The notes under the pieces: model-generated
Databases searched by the model: none
The model's input: the letters and a program-made list of their open reading frames with translations, nothing else
What the model was told of the DNA's origin: nothing
Shown here: positions 1 through 9,623 of the stretch, piece after piece
Position numbering within the stretch: position 1 is the stretch's first letter
How the letters are laid out: each line of letters starts with the position of its first letter
NCBI GenBank assembly: GCA_016183815.1
Contig: JACPDW010000008.1
Span: forward strand, 62,001-126,000
Origin: Flavobacteriia bacterium
GTDB lineage: Bacteria; Bacteroidota; Bacteroidia; Flavobacteriales_D; Crocinitomicaceae
Reading direction: 5' to 3'
Length of the DNA: 64,000 bases
Made by a program: the position numbers and the translations under genes

Positions 1-3000
1 TCACCTTCATTTTCAGTAAGTTATGGAAACAACACTTTTAATAATATGATTTATTTTGCTGGCGAAGCTCAAGATCTTAGTTTTCAATGTACTAATAGTA
101 ATTCAAATAATTTTTTTTCACAAAATAATTGGATAAGTGTTGATGCTAATCTTCAAAGTCCAGGAAATTACAATTCTGCCGAAAATGAGTTGTTTGCCCA
201 ACAAATTAATGCCGTCTGTCGCACTCCTTTTAATGCAACCGTTTCGTTTACTGATGACATTTGTGGTGGTGCTTGTGATGGAACTGCTCAGGTAGATCAA
301 GTAACAGGCGGTGTGTTGAATTATAGTTATTTATGGTCAAACTCAGAAACAACAACTTCTATTTCTGGATTGTGTGCAGGAGACCACTCGTTAACCGTTA
401 CAGATGCTTCTAATTGTGAATTTGTAGTTGATTTTACAATTGCTTCGAATGGTTCACCAGAAGAAATTCAGGTAAATGCTGATGTAACAATATGCGAAGG
501 TGAATCTACTACATTGACGGCAACTGGCCCTTCTGATGTAATATGGCAAAATATAGGAGTTCAAGGTTTGTCTATAAATGTTTCTCCAACAATCACTACT
601 ACTTATACTGCTGAAGATATTCAAGCAAATTCGTGTTTTTCTCCAAATGATGTCACGGTAACCGTTTTACCTTCTGAGACTATTGGAATATCTGCGTTTC
701 AAAATCCAACTACATGTGGAGCAATCGATGGTTCAATAACTATATCAGGTTCATCAACTGGAGATTTGACGTGGACAGGCACTAGTTCAGGAACTTTAAG
801 CAATATCACTTTACCATCAACTATAAATAATTTATCATCAGGAACATACAATATTTCATTTACTGGTTTAAATTTATGTGAAAGTAATGCTGTGAGTCAA
901 TCGTTAACTGATCCTAATGCCCCAACAGTTCCAATTATTCTAGTTACAGGAAATAATCCATTTTGTGAAGGAGAAAGTATTGTTTTAACTTCAAGTTTTG
1001 CTTCTTCTTATTTGTGGTCCACAGGAGAAACTACTCAAAGTATAACGGTTTCTTCTTCTGGAGATTATTTTGTATCCGTTACGGAAAATTCTTGTACTTC
1101 GACTTCCACGGTGTTAAATGTAAACGAAAATCCACTTCCTATTCTCACCGTTGAAAATTTAATTACTTTATGTGATAATGCGGCTAACTATACTATGACA
1201 TTTTCACCATCAGGCGGGCAATGGAGTGGAGTAGATGTTTCTTCAAATGGTGTAATTAATCCAAATACTCTTGGTTCTCATACATTGACATATACCTATT
1301 CAGATGGAAATTGTTCAAACACTGCAACTTCGTCATTAGAAATTATTGCAAGTCCCATTGTTTATGCTGGATTAGATATTCAAATTTGTGATAATCAAAG
1401 TGTAACTTTAAATGCAACTGGATCAGATTCTTATCAGTGGGATAATGGAGTACAAAATAATATCCCTTTTAATGTAACACAAACCAATACCTATACTGTA
1501 ATTGGTACAAATACAAATAATTGCACTGCCACTGACCAAGTTACAGTTTTTGTTACTTCACTTCCTCCAATCAATTTAGGTCCAGATTTTGTGAGTTGCG
1601 ATGGTTCATCTTGTAATGTAAATATTAACAATACCTATGATTATTTGCAATGGAACGATGGCTCAAACGATTATAGTAGAACTTTTGATCAAAATGGAAC
1701 TTACAGTGTTACCGCTTGGAGTAATGCTGAAAACATTATCAATTTTGGTGATTTTAGTGCTGGAACAACTAACACACTCAATCAATTTTCAACCTCTTAT
1801 GCTTTAGGAACTCCTGGAGCTTATGGATTATTAACTAACGCAGGAACTTATGCAATTTCTACTTCTCCATCATTAGTACACACTAATTTTTTCAATTGTG
1901 GCGACCATACTACTGGAAATGGTAATATGTTGATTTGTAATGGGTCAAACATTCCAAATACACCCGTATGGTGTCAAACTGTTGCTGTTCAGCCCAATAC
2001 CGATTATTCATTTTCTTGTTGGGCAATGAACGCCATCACTAATCCTGAAGTATCTAGTTTACAATTTTTTATAAACGGTGTTCAATTAGGTGATGTTTTT
2101 CAAACTGATGTAAATGGTTGTGTATGGAATGAATTTTATTCTTTATGGAATTCTGGTTCAAACAACACAGCAGAATTATGTATTTATAATCAAAGTACTA
2201 TTGAAGGTGGAAATGATTTTGCTTTAGATGATATTTATTTTTCCCCGATTTGTTCGGAAACAGATGAGATTTCTGTTTTTATAGAAGAATTTTCTGTTCA
2301 AGCAGGTGCTGACCAATCAATTTGTCAAGGGGAAGATATTGATTTACAAGGAGTGATTAATCAGAGCAATAATTTTGAAGAAATTAACTTTTCTAATACT
2401 CTTGATACTCCAATTTTTGATAATTTTAGTTCAACTTCAACAATAAATGTTTCAGGAATTAATTATACAGGAAGTGATTCTCCTATCGCTTCACTTTGTA
2501 TAAACATTAACCATTCCTATACTGGGGATTTAGATATTTCACTGATTTGTCCTGATGGTACTTCAATTGATTTGACATCAGACAATGGAGGTTCATCTGA
2601 CAATTATACGAATACTTGTTTCGACGAAATTTCAGCTAACATCACTACTGGTTCAGGTCCATTTACTGGCACTTTTAGTCCCGAACAAGCTTTTTCTCTA
2701 TTAAATACCTGTACTATTAATGGAATTTGGACTTTGCAAGTGAGCGATGATGGAGCTGGTGATATTGGTACTTTGTTGGATTGGTCAATTACTTTTAAAA
2801 ATGACTTAAATTCTCCTAATTTTAGTTGGAATCCAACTGATTTTATGCAAAATTCAACTACACTAACACCTACAGTTAATCCTGATGTAACAACAACTTA
2901 TACTCTTTCAGCGACAAGTGCTTCTGGTTTTTGTCAAGTTTCAGACGACGTAGTAATTAATGTTCAAGCTGGAGGTGATGCTAGTTTTTCTTTTGCACAA

Positions 3001-5325
3001 GATTCCTATTGTCAAACGGAAACGAATCCTAGTCCAACTATTACTACTGCTGGAGGTACTTTTACTTCAAGTCCTGCTGGTTTAGTTTTTTTAGATAATT
3101 TAGGTACAATAGATTTGTTAAATTCAATGACTGGGACTTATACTATAACCTATACTTTAAATGTTGGGTGTAATACTGTGCATAATGAGACAGTTAGTAT
3201 TGCAGATAATCCAACCGTTGACCCAGTTGACGACATAGGGATTTGTTCTGGTGCAACACTTTTAGAAATTCAATTTACTGGTTCAAATGGAACTACGTTT
3301 CAATGGTCAAATGACAATACGAATACTAACATTCCAGCAAGTGGTACAGATGTATTAAATACAACCGTTGTAGCAAATTCTAGTTCAAATACCATTTCTT
3401 CAATTATAGAAGTTACTCCTGTGGCTGGAACTTGTTTTGGTCAAGCCATAACGTTTACTATTGATGTATATCCTGTTGAATCTTTAGATGCTGGTGATGA
3501 TTTTAGTGTTTGTCAAAACGAAGAAATTACTCTTTCAGGTATAAGTAATTTAGCGATTACTTGGGATAATAATGTAATAGACAATGTTGCGTTTATACCT
3601 AATAATACTCAAACTTATACTGCAACAGTCGAGACAATAAATAATTGTATTACAACTGATCAAATTACTGTTACTGTATTAGAACTTCCAGAGATTATTA
3701 TGCCACAAGATACTGCTTTTTGTTATGCAGATCCTATTTTTACTTTTCAAGGTAATCCAAGTGGAGGAACATGGACAGGGGTAGGGGTGAGTGCCAACGG
3801 GCAATTCGATGCTAGTATTCCTACAACAAATCAAAACGAAATACTAACTTATTCCTATACAGATGTAAATTCTTGTTCTAATTCTTCACAGATGAATGTA
3901 TTAGTTCATCCATTGCCTATTGTTGATGCTGGTCAAGATTTGAATATATGTTTTGGTGCTTTGATTAGTTTAAATGCATCTGGTGCTCAATCTTATATTT
4001 GGGATAATGGAATTGTGAATGGTGAAATATTTTCCGCTTTTAGTGGAATTTTTACAGTAATAGGAATAGATGAATTTGGATGCAAAAACACTGATCAACT
4101 GGAAGTTGTAAATGGAGATTATCAATTGAATCCTATTCCAGATATTACTGCTTGTCAAGGTGATACTGTAATTGTTCAAACAGGAAATGCTCAGATTTAC
4201 GAGTGGAGTCCTACCTATTTGGTGGAGGAAAATCAGAATATTGCTAGTATTGTTGTTCAACAACATGATGTGATTCAAGTATTTGGTTATCATTCAGGAT
4301 GTTTAGATACTATTACTTTTGAGGTTTTTGCTTTACAAACTCCGTTAGTGTATGCAGGAGAAAACATTAGAGTTTGTATTGAAGACAGTATTCAACTATT
4401 GGCACAAGGAAATGCTGATTATTATATTTGGAACAGTGACATTCCTGATTCTACTTTTGTTTTTCCTACTGAGGACATAGTCTATACCTTAACAGGATAT
4501 ATTGGAACTTGCAGTAAATCCGACGAATTAATAATTACAACTGCTTTGAAACCGGATTTAGTTAACTTTACTGATTCACTTATTGGTTGTGTTCGTTTAG
4601 ATGTACCTTTTGATATTTCTGTTTCACCTGATGCACAAATACATTGGGATTTTGACGATGGAACTTATTCTACTGAAGAAGATCCTTTACATACTTACAT
4701 TTATGAAGGAATTCCTAGAATTACTGTAACAGCTTATAATGAATATTGCATGAGACAACTTCATTTAGATTCATTAATTCAGGTTTTAAACGTGCCTATT
4801 GCAGACTTTGGTGTAGATGTGAAAGAGTTGTCACAGATTAATTCTACAGTTAATTTTACTAACTTTAGCTATTTTGCAACAGATTACGAATGGCATTTTG
4901 GGGACAGTAGTACTTCAACTGAAATACATCCAAATCATCATTATCAAATAGAAGACGATAAAAATATTGTTGTTCAATTAATTGCTTCGAATCATAATGT
5001 TTGTTCAGATACAGCAATAATGATAATAGAGATTTTCCCAGATGATTTAATTTTTGTACCAAATACTTTTACACCTGATGGAGATGAATTTAATAATACT
5101 TTTAAACCACAAGTGTCAGGAATTAAAGAAAATACTTATCATTTGACCATTTACAATCGTTGGGGTGAAATTTTATTTGAGTCTTTCGATGTAAACATTG
5201 GTTGGGACGGAACTTACAAAGAACATGAAATCTGCAAAACAGATACCTACGTTTGGAAAATTGAATACAAAACCCAAAAAGGTCTTTCAAAAAACAAACA
5301 CGGAAGCTTTACTTTGTTGAAATGA
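1..5325 (+). CDS. Giant secreted repeat protein with type B T9SS sorting domain (5' end outside window)
   Basis: The frame is open from the first base, so this is the C-terminal part of a longer protein; the first in-window Met is at 46. Counting from that Met, residues ~60-135 resemble a SprB repeat. Many Cys-containing Ig-like modules of ~80-90 residues follow. A proprotein-convertase P-domain-like segment lies at ~780-920 and two PKD domains at ~1520-1665 (WDFDDGTYS, WHFGDSST). The last ~90 residues are a CHU_C/gliding-motility C-terminal domain (FVPNTFTPDGDEFNN, YNRWGE), the type B signal for the type IX secretion system. The protein is probably secreted and surface attached; an adhesin or gliding-related role is inferred from family, not shown. 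Confidence 0.9.
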   Translation, partial: SPSFSVSYGNNTFNNMIYFAGEAQDLSFQCTNSNSNNFFSQNNWISVDANLQSPGNYNSAENELFAQQINAVCRTPFNATVSFTDDICGGACDGTAQVDQVTGGVLNYSYLWSNSETTTSISGLCAGDHSLTVTDASNCEFVVDFTIASNGSPEEIQVNADVTICEGESTTLTATGPSDVIWQNIGVQGLSINVSPTITTTYTAEDIQANSCFSPNDVTVTVLPSETIGISAFQNPTTCGAIDGSITISGSSTGDLTWTGTSSGTLSNITLPSTINNLSSGTYNISFTGLNLCESNAVSQSLTDPNAPTVPIILVTGNNPFCEGESIVLTSSFASSYLWSTGETTQSITVSSSGDYFVSVTENSCTSTSTVLNVNENPLPILTVENLITLCDNAANYTMTFSPSGGQWSGVDVSSNGVINPNTLGSHTLTYTYSDGNCSNTATSSLEIIASPIVYAGLDIQICDNQSVTLNATGSDSYQWDNGVQNNIPFNVTQTNTYTVIGTNTNNCTATDQVTVFVTSLPPINLGPDFVSCDGSSCNVNINNTYDYLQWNDGSNDYSRTFDQNGTYSVTAWSNAENIINFGDFSAGTTNTLNQFSTSYALGTPGAYGLLTNAGTYAISTSPSLVHTNFFNCGDHTTGNGNMLICNGSNIPNTPVWCQTVAVQPNTDYSFSCWAMNAITNPEVSSLQFFINGVQLGDVFQTDVNGCVWNEFYSLWNSGSNNTAELCIYNQSTIEGGNDFALDDIYFSPICSETDEISVFIEEFSVQAGADQSICQGEDIDLQGVINQSNNFEEINFSNTLDTPIFDNFSSTSTINVSGINYTGSDSPIASLCININHSYTGDLDISLICPDGTSIDLTSDNGGSSDNYTNTCFDEISANITTGSGPFTGTFSPEQAFSLLNTCTINGIWTLQVSDDGAGDIGTLLDWSITFKNDLNSPNFSWNPTDFMQNSTTLTPTVNPDVTTTYTLSATSASGFCQVSDDVVINVQAGGDASFSFAQDSYCQTETNPSPTITTAGGTFTSSPAGLVFLDNLGTIDLLNSMTGTYTITYTLNVGCNTVHNETVSIADNPTVDPVDDIGICSGATLLEIQFTGSNGTTFQWSNDNTNTNIPASGTDVLNTTVVANSSSNTISSIIEVTPVAGTCFGQAITFTIDVYPVESLDAGDDFSVCQNEEITLSGISNLAITWDNNVIDNVAFIPNNTQTYTATVETINNCITTDQITVTVLELPEIIMPQDTAFCYADPIFTFQGNPSGGTWTGVGVSANGQFDASIPTTNQNEILTYSYTDVNSCSNSSQMNVLVHPLPIVDAGQDLNICFGALISLNASGAQSYIWDNGIVNGEIFSAFSGIFTVIGIDEFGCKNTDQLEVVNGDYQLNPIPDITACQGDTVIVQTGNAQIYEWSPTYLVEENQNIASIVVQQHDVIQVFGYHSGCLDTITFEVFALQTPLVYAGENIRVCIEDSIQLLAQGNADYYIWNSDIPDSTFVFPTEDIVYTLTGYIGTCSKSDELIITTALKPDLVNFTDSLIGCVRLDVPFDISVSPDAQIHWDFDDGTYSTEEDPLHTYIYEGIPRITVTAYNEYCMRQLHLDSLIQVLNVPIADFGVDVKELSQINSTVNFTNFSYFATDYEWHFGDSSTSTEIHPNHHYQIEDDKNIVVQLIASNHNVCSDTAIMIIEIFPDDLIFVPNTFTPDGDEFNNTFKPQVSGIKENTYHLTIYNRWGEILFESFDVNIGWDGTYKEHEICKTDTYVWKIEYKTQKGLSKNKHGSFTLLK

Positions 5326-5497
5326 CAAAATGTTTAATCTTACTTATGAAGTTTAGATTCAATAATATCATCAGTTTGCAATTTACTTAATATATTTTCT
5401 CGAATATGAAATTAACCAAAAATGTTAAACACCTAATTGTCTAAACAGTTTAAAATTTTTTTCTTAGAGACAATTATCTTGTTTAAATTTATTTTTG

Positions 5498-5743
5498 TTA
5501 CCAATTATCTTCTTTTGCTTTAATTGTATTAATAATTCCATTTTCAAAAACTTTCATATTTTTATCCAAATCCTGAAATAGCAAATATCTTTTTTTAGTT
5601 TTACCCGCTCTAAAATGGATGTTTACAGGTTTTTTAGGGATTTCTGTAGGAATATTTGTAGTACTCCAGGCTGAAGAACCAAAGGGAGATTGATTTGAAA
5701 ACCAAGAATAGGTATTAATTGAAACATGCTTATACAATAACAT
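5498..5743 (-). CDS. Small hypothetical ORF in degenerate region
   Basis: An 81-codon ORF with no family I recognise, 20 bp downstream of another unrecognised ORF on the same strand and surrounded by mobile-element remnants. It has no signal peptide, membrane segment or clear ribosome-binding site. It may be a gene remnant or not coding at all. Confidence 0.25.
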   Translation of the reverse strand: MLLYKHVSINTYSWFSNQSPFGSSAWSTTNIPTEIPKKPVNIHFRAGKTKKRYLLFQDLDKNMKVFENGIINTIKAKEDNW

Positions 5744-5763
5744 AAAGTTCGTAGCTTTATACC

Positions 5764-6084
5764 TTATTTTGTTATCTTTAATATTTTTTTTAAGTCATAA
5801 AGACAATTAAATTCTTGTGTGTTAAAAAAAAATAAAAACCTACTTCTATATCTTGCTTCAAATTTGCCTGTTGCGTATATTTCATAATCATCTTGATATC
5901 TTATAACAAAATCTGATATTGTGAGAAATTTTTTAAGTAAATCAAATAATTCAGCCTTAAACTTACCTTCAAACTGAATAATGTTTTCATAGTAAATTTC
6001 TGTTCTACTTTCATTATTTTTATAAAATACCTGTGAGCTAATTCCTAGTGTATAAGTAGGGTCTGCTGAAAAACAATAAAACAT
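5764..6084 (-). pseudogene. 5'-truncated hypothetical gene fused to a MITE-like end
   Basis: The 106-codon frame starts inside a MITE-like element: its first residues (MFYCFSADPT) are encoded by the terminal inverted repeat at 6057-6073. The rest has a charged, folded-protein-like composition but no recognised domain. The simplest reading is that insertion of the 6057-6289 element removed the native N-terminus and supplied an artificial start. Confidence 0.4.
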
Positions 6085-6289
6085 TTTGTTTTCAGAGTTT
6101 TATGAGTTGATTTCCAATTTTACATGCAAGGTTTTTTTAACAATTTCGCTTAAAACCTTGCACCTTTTTAATATAAAATAACTAAAAATGAAACAGTAAG
6201 TTTTATTTAGCCAGAACAATTTCACTTTCTCGTAAAGGATTTTCGAAGTCCCGCAATTAAAGCTGTTCTGACTTTTTCAGCAGACCCTA
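6057..6289. mobile_element. MITE-like element with 17-bp perfect terminal inverted repeats
   Basis: TAGGGTCTGCTGAAAAA at 6057-6073 is exactly repeated in inverted orientation (TTTTTCAGCAGACCCTA) at 6273-6289, bounding 233 bp. If the outer TA is a duplicated target, the terminal repeat proper is 15 bp (GGGTCTGCTGAAAAA), as in elements that duplicate TA. The interior has no long ORF but contains an 11-bp perfect hairpin (6125-6135 with 6152-6162). It is non-autonomous; the parent IS is not in this window. Confidence 0.7.
6125..6162. repeat. Perfect hairpin inside the MITE-like element
   Basis: TGCAAGGTTTT (6125-6135) pairs with AAAACCTTGCA (6152-6162), 11 bp without mismatch across a 16-nt loop, followed by a T-rich stretch. 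It could act as a terminator or be the structural core of the element. Confidence 0.6.
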
Positions 6290-6585
6290 AGTAATAAAAG
6301 AGAATATTAATAATAATTTTTTCATGTAAATATCATCAATTTTAATTTTTTTTCTTTCTTGATTATATTTTAAATTAAAATTTTCATTTTGGCTATTTGG
6401 ATAGATTTCTCAGCCAATTTTCTTTGCCCCCCCCTATAATACTGCCACAAATTATACGACCTTTTAACCGGATAACAGTATTAGATTTACAAAAGTAAAA
6501 AAATGGTAGAACTTAAGCAGATAAATGTTGAGACCAATTCTATTTACTTTCTAAAGTATTTTTACCAAAAAAAAAGAGTTGGATT
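6290..6585. other. Non-coding AT-rich stretch
   Basis: I see no credible gene here. It contains a run of eight or more C at about 6427-6435 and long A/T tracts. It lies between the MITE-like element and the PIN-associated small gene and looks like decayed sequence. Confidence 0.4.
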
Positions 6586-6750
6586 CTATTTTTGACCTAC
6601 AAGTTTAGTTGTGTTCTTAGTCAATTTCTTGTTAATATATGCTTTTAATTGTTCAAAAGTCATATTCTGAGTTTCCTGGCTTATTTTATCTCTTATTTCA
6701 CGCATCATTTTTACGGCGTCATAAGTTTTTTCTTTTTTATTCATCTCCAT
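6586..6750 (-). CDS. Small antitoxin-like protein paired with PIN toxin remnant
   Basis: A 54-codon ORF (MEMNKKEKTYDAVKMMREIR...) translated from the minus strand. The pattern of a charged N-terminus, a 'DAVKMMREIRDKIS' helix and an 'MTFEQLKAYI' segment is typical of small proteins encoded beside PIN-domain toxins. Its start overlaps the toxin frame end by 14 bp, so the pair is translationally coupled toxin-first. Because the toxin gene is frameshifted, this partner may now be dispensable. Confidence 0.6.
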   Translation of the reverse strand: MEMNKKEKTYDAVKMMREIRDKISQETQNMTFEQLKAYINKKLTKNTTKLVGQK

Positions 6751-7199
6751 ATTTTATTAAATCTTTTGGGCTTCTAATTTCAATCATTGCGTATCCAAGT
6801 CGTAGGTTAATTGAATTATAACCTTTAATTTTATCGAGATTTACAATATGCTTGAAATTCCAACTTGCAAGAACATCAACTTTGTAAATGGTCGCCATTG
6901 CTATGTGTCTGCAATCTTCAATACTGGTTTTACCAACAACTCCTTCTTGAATATATGTATCTGCTAATTTAACAGCTTCATTTGTGAGTTCAATTCTTTC
7001 AAAAAAATCTATTGAAAAATTAAAAAGCAATTCTTTAACGTGAATTGGGGCATTAATAAGTTCTAAATCAAGTAAGTCTGAAACTACAAATTTGACTTCT
7101 TTTTTCAAGTCTTTGGAAAAACATTTTAGTTACTTCTTTGAATTCTTTATCAAAATAACCACCTACAACGGATGTATCAATATATATTCTTTGAATCAT
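6737..7199 (-). pseudogene. PIN-domain toxin, frameshifted
   Basis: The N-terminus starts at ATG 7199-7197 (MIQRIYIDTSVVGGYFD, with the first PIN acidic residue in YIDTSV) and runs out of frame near 7105. The remainder (EVKFVVSDLLDLEL... DCRHIAMATIYKVDVLASWNFKHIV) continues in another frame to 6737 and carries the later PIN motifs. Removing one A from a run of six A in the minus strand near 7100 restores one continuous ~153-residue PIN protein. It is either a pseudogene or a homopolymer sequencing error. Confidence 0.75.
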
Positions 7200-7286
7200 T
7201 TATCTTTTTGTATTTCTCAAATATAGTAAAAATATTTTTTAATGGTTGAATTATTTTTTATCTTTAACGAAAACGTCAGTCCATCC

Positions 7287-7347
7287 AAAAACTTATTAAT
7301 ATATAAAAGTTTTACTCAAAAATAGGAAAATAAATTGAATATAAGCA
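7287..7347. repeat. Dispersed repeat, copy 1 (probable IS end)
   Basis: AAAAACTTATTA at 7287-7298 and the 32-nt block at 7316-7347 (TCAAAAATAGG...TAAGCA) recur with the same order and spacing at 35205-35263, the 32-nt block having two mismatches. The copy lies just beyond the 3' end of a transposase remnant, so it is probably the terminal non-coding part of that insertion sequence. Confidence 0.55.
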
Positions 7348-7390
7348 CTTATTGATGGATTAATTTGGGTCAAAGACATTTTTATGGGGA

Positions 7391-7590
7391 CTACGCAAAT
7401 AATTTCATCATTCTAAACAGGAAAAATGATCTGTCTTTAACCCCTCTTTGATTAGCTCTGAACAACTTTAATTTTGCGTTGAAAGATTCAGCATTAGAAT
7501 TTGTGCTTCTGTTTTCAAAGAAATTTAAAATTTGATCTAAGTTCTGACTTACTGTATTAGGTAACTGTTGTAAACGAGATTTTTTTCCCC
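7391..7590 (-). pseudogene. Transposase C-terminal remnant (ISAon1/ISL3-like)
   Basis: The minus strand reads ...RLQQLPNTVSQNLDQIL, then ENRSTNSNAESFNAK and FRANQRGVKDRSFFLFR, and stops at 7393-7391. The 'STN.NAESFNAK.K.FR...RGV' signature is the C-terminal end of DDE transposases of the ISAon1/ISL3 type. The frame is closed upstream by a stop next to a run of six G, so only ~65 codons remain. Inactive. Confidence 0.75.
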
Positions 7591-7667
7591 CCGTTTATTC
7601 TACAAAATATTTAACTCATTAAAAAATTTAGCTTTAATTAAAATTTATTTGGTCATTTTATATGATT

Positions 7668-9209
7668 TTATTCTATTTTAATGAATTTTCCAAATCCTGT
7701 ATTTGTTTTGACAAAATATAATCCTAAAGGTAAATTTTTAACTGAAACAAGCATAGTTTCATTTTGATATTCTGACATTAAAACTCCTTGTGTGTTAAAT
7801 ATTGAAATACATGACTGTGGAGATGAAAAGCGTAATTCATCTGATGTCGGATTTGGATAAATTCTAATTTTTGAATTTTTATTATAAGTTTCTTCTTCAC
7901 TTGTTAACAAACAGTTCAAAGTAACTTCTTGAAAATATAATGTCATAACAATATCTGAGTCAGAGGTTAATTCATGAATATTTATCCAAACCCATGAAGC
8001 AATTTGTCCATCAGGAGAAATAATGATATTGGAATTTAAATCATAACGTGAAGTGTCCGTACTTAAGGAAGATGTTTCGGGTCCTAAATTCAAAGTAGAA
8101 TTTGGTAAAGTAGCATCAGAAATATATGCTACAGCAACTCTATGCTGCCATTTATCAAAATAAGCACTATCAGTACGTTCCCATGATACTACTAATTTGT
8201 TGGGATTTTTATCACAAGCATCAATATTTGGTAGCCAACCTTTTCCAACTACACCTGAGTCAGTTGTTCCAAAATTCAAAAGCTCAAACTGAGACATTGA
8301 TGGAAACTTTCTCGCTACTCTGATATGTGATACTGAAGGACCTATATTTCCATGAAAAGCAACATATATCATTGTATCAGCAATAACAATGGAAGGGTCA
8401 CCAACTATAGAGGTTTGTTCTGTATTAAATAAATTCTGAATTGGGAGCCATGAATTTCCCCCATCATTTGACATAGTAAAAAGCAATCTGCTGTCTGGTG
8501 AGGGAACATTCCAATGTTCTTCCCAAACAACTACAACTACATTAGAATCAGAAGCAATAGAAATATCTGAACTTCTTTCCCAATCAGGATTTTCTGAAGT
8601 TAAGGGACTAATATTACTTTCACCAGTTGATACAAACATCCTAGCTTTTGTGTCTCCAGCTTCGGTAAATCCAATAATTGGACTATAGGTTGAATCGGGT
8701 AAAGATAAGGCTAAATATTTAGGTGCATTTAAAGGTATATTAGCAAAGGTGTTAATGTTCCAATTATATAATCCAGTTGAAGATGGTGTACCTTTTGCAT
8801 ATTTTATAATTGTGTTACCAGATGCTAGTTCAAACCATGAAACATGAAGTTTTCCTTGTTTCCAATATACATTTGGATTCTTGAATATTATTGATGGACT
8901 TGCTGTTGCTACAACTTGAGTGTACCAATTTCCATTATCTCTTGTCATAATTGTTAATTGCTTAATACTGTCTACAAATACTACAAAAATATTACCCTGT
9001 TCATTATTATCGATAAAATGAGTGTTATTAACTGCAAAATTCATATATGCGTTATAGTCTGAGTTTGAGGAAAATGAAGTAAGTACATTAGTTGTCGTTT
9101 GTCCAAAAATACAAAAGTTTAATATAAATATCAAAATAAATAAAATATGATTTGGTTTTTGTTTTGCTTTTTTCATATTGAATAAATTAATCGTTTTTTC
9201 CTTTGACAA
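7668..9209 (-). CDS. Secreted BNR/sialidase-fold-like protein with type A T9SS sorting domain
   Basis: 513 codons as listed; the more likely start is the Met 12 codons in, giving MKKAKQKPNHILFILIFILN, a typical signal peptide. The body has repeated short beta motifs and one clear Asp-box (SNDGGNSW near residue 243), as in BNR/sialidase-type propellers, but I do not see a sialidase catalytic set, so the enzyme activity is unknown. The last ~75 residues (IYPNPTSDEL... GVLMSEYQN... LPLGLYFVKT) are a type A T9SS C-terminal domain, so export across the outer membrane is expected. It stands alone. Confidence 0.85.
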   Translation of the reverse strand: MSKEKTINLFNMKKAKQKPNHILFILIFILNFCIFGQTTTNVLTSFSSNSDYNAYMNFAVNNTHFIDNNEQGNIFVVFVDSIKQLTIMTRDNGNWYTQVVATASPSIIFKNPNVYWKQGKLHVSWFELASGNTIIKYAKGTPSSTGLYNWNINTFANIPLNAPKYLALSLPDSTYSPIIGFTEAGDTKARMFVSTGESNISPLTSENPDWERSSDISIASDSNVVVVVWEEHWNVPSPDSRLLFTMSNDGGNSWLPIQNLFNTEQTSIVGDPSIVIADTMIYVAFHGNIGPSVSHIRVARKFPSMSQFELLNFGTTDSGVVGKGWLPNIDACDKNPNKLVVSWERTDSAYFDKWQHRVAVAYISDATLPNSTLNLGPETSSLSTDTSRYDLNSNIIISPDGQIASWVWINIHELTSDSDIVMTLYFQEVTLNCLLTSEEETYNKNSKIRIYPNPTSDELRFSSPQSCISIFNTQGVLMSEYQNETMLVSVKNLPLGLYFVKTNTGFGKFIKIE

Positions 9210-9500
9210 AGAAATAATATAAAGGTTTAATTCAACACATATATTTTTTTAATCTATTCACACCTCAATCACTTAAAATGTCATCAATAATTCGAAAAAA
9301 AAATTATTAATTAATCAAAAAATAAAATATTAAATAATTTAGATAAAAGTTTCTTATTTCAATAAGATTCCCCCATTAAAAATTTTTACTTAGTTCTTAC
9401 TTTTTTTCGTTAGTACTTTTTAAGTAATCTAAACATGAAAAAGAGACAAAAATAAAAGAAAAATTAAATATTCGTACAGAACCCTTTTTTGATAAATGAA
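9210..9500. other. AT-rich intergenic region
   Basis: The gap between the secreted protein gene and the pyrimidine operon control region. I see long A/T tracts and no credible ORF or RNA gene in this part. Confidence 0.4.
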
Positions 9501-9539
9501 AATCGATTTAGTTTTTAAATTATTCATACTAAATCGATT
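9501..9539. promoter_or_regulatory. Candidate operator of the pyrimidine-catabolism operon
   Basis: AATCGATTTAGT (9501-9512) is perfectly inverted as ACTAAATCGATT (9528-9539). Each half contains the palindrome AATCGATT; the two palindromes are 31 bp apart centre to centre, about three helical turns, so a dimer or tetramer could contact both on one DNA face. It ends about 28 bp upstream of the -33 box, a position suited to an activator or looping repressor. No regulator gene is adjacent. Confidence 0.6.
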
Positions 9540-9567
9540 ATTTAATTATTTTATTTATTTTAAACAC

Positions 9568-9598
9568 TTTGTTTTATAAAAATAATTGAATAGTTTTG
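9568..9598 (+). promoter_or_regulatory. Bacteroidetes-type promoter of the pyrimidine operon
   Basis: TTTG at 9568-9571, 19 bp, then TAGTTTTG at 9591-9598, an exact match to the Bacteroidetes sigma-A consensus TTTG-N19-TAnnTTTG. Transcription would start near 9604, leaving a leader of about 20 nt before the ATG at 9624. Confidence 0.8.
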
Positions 9599-9623
9599 TA
9601 TTATATCAGTAAAAAGACAATTC

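Noticed and set aside
3970-4293. 107-codon minus-strand ORF inside the giant secreted protein gene
   Set aside because: It is antisense to a well-supported repeat protein, with no recognisable domain.
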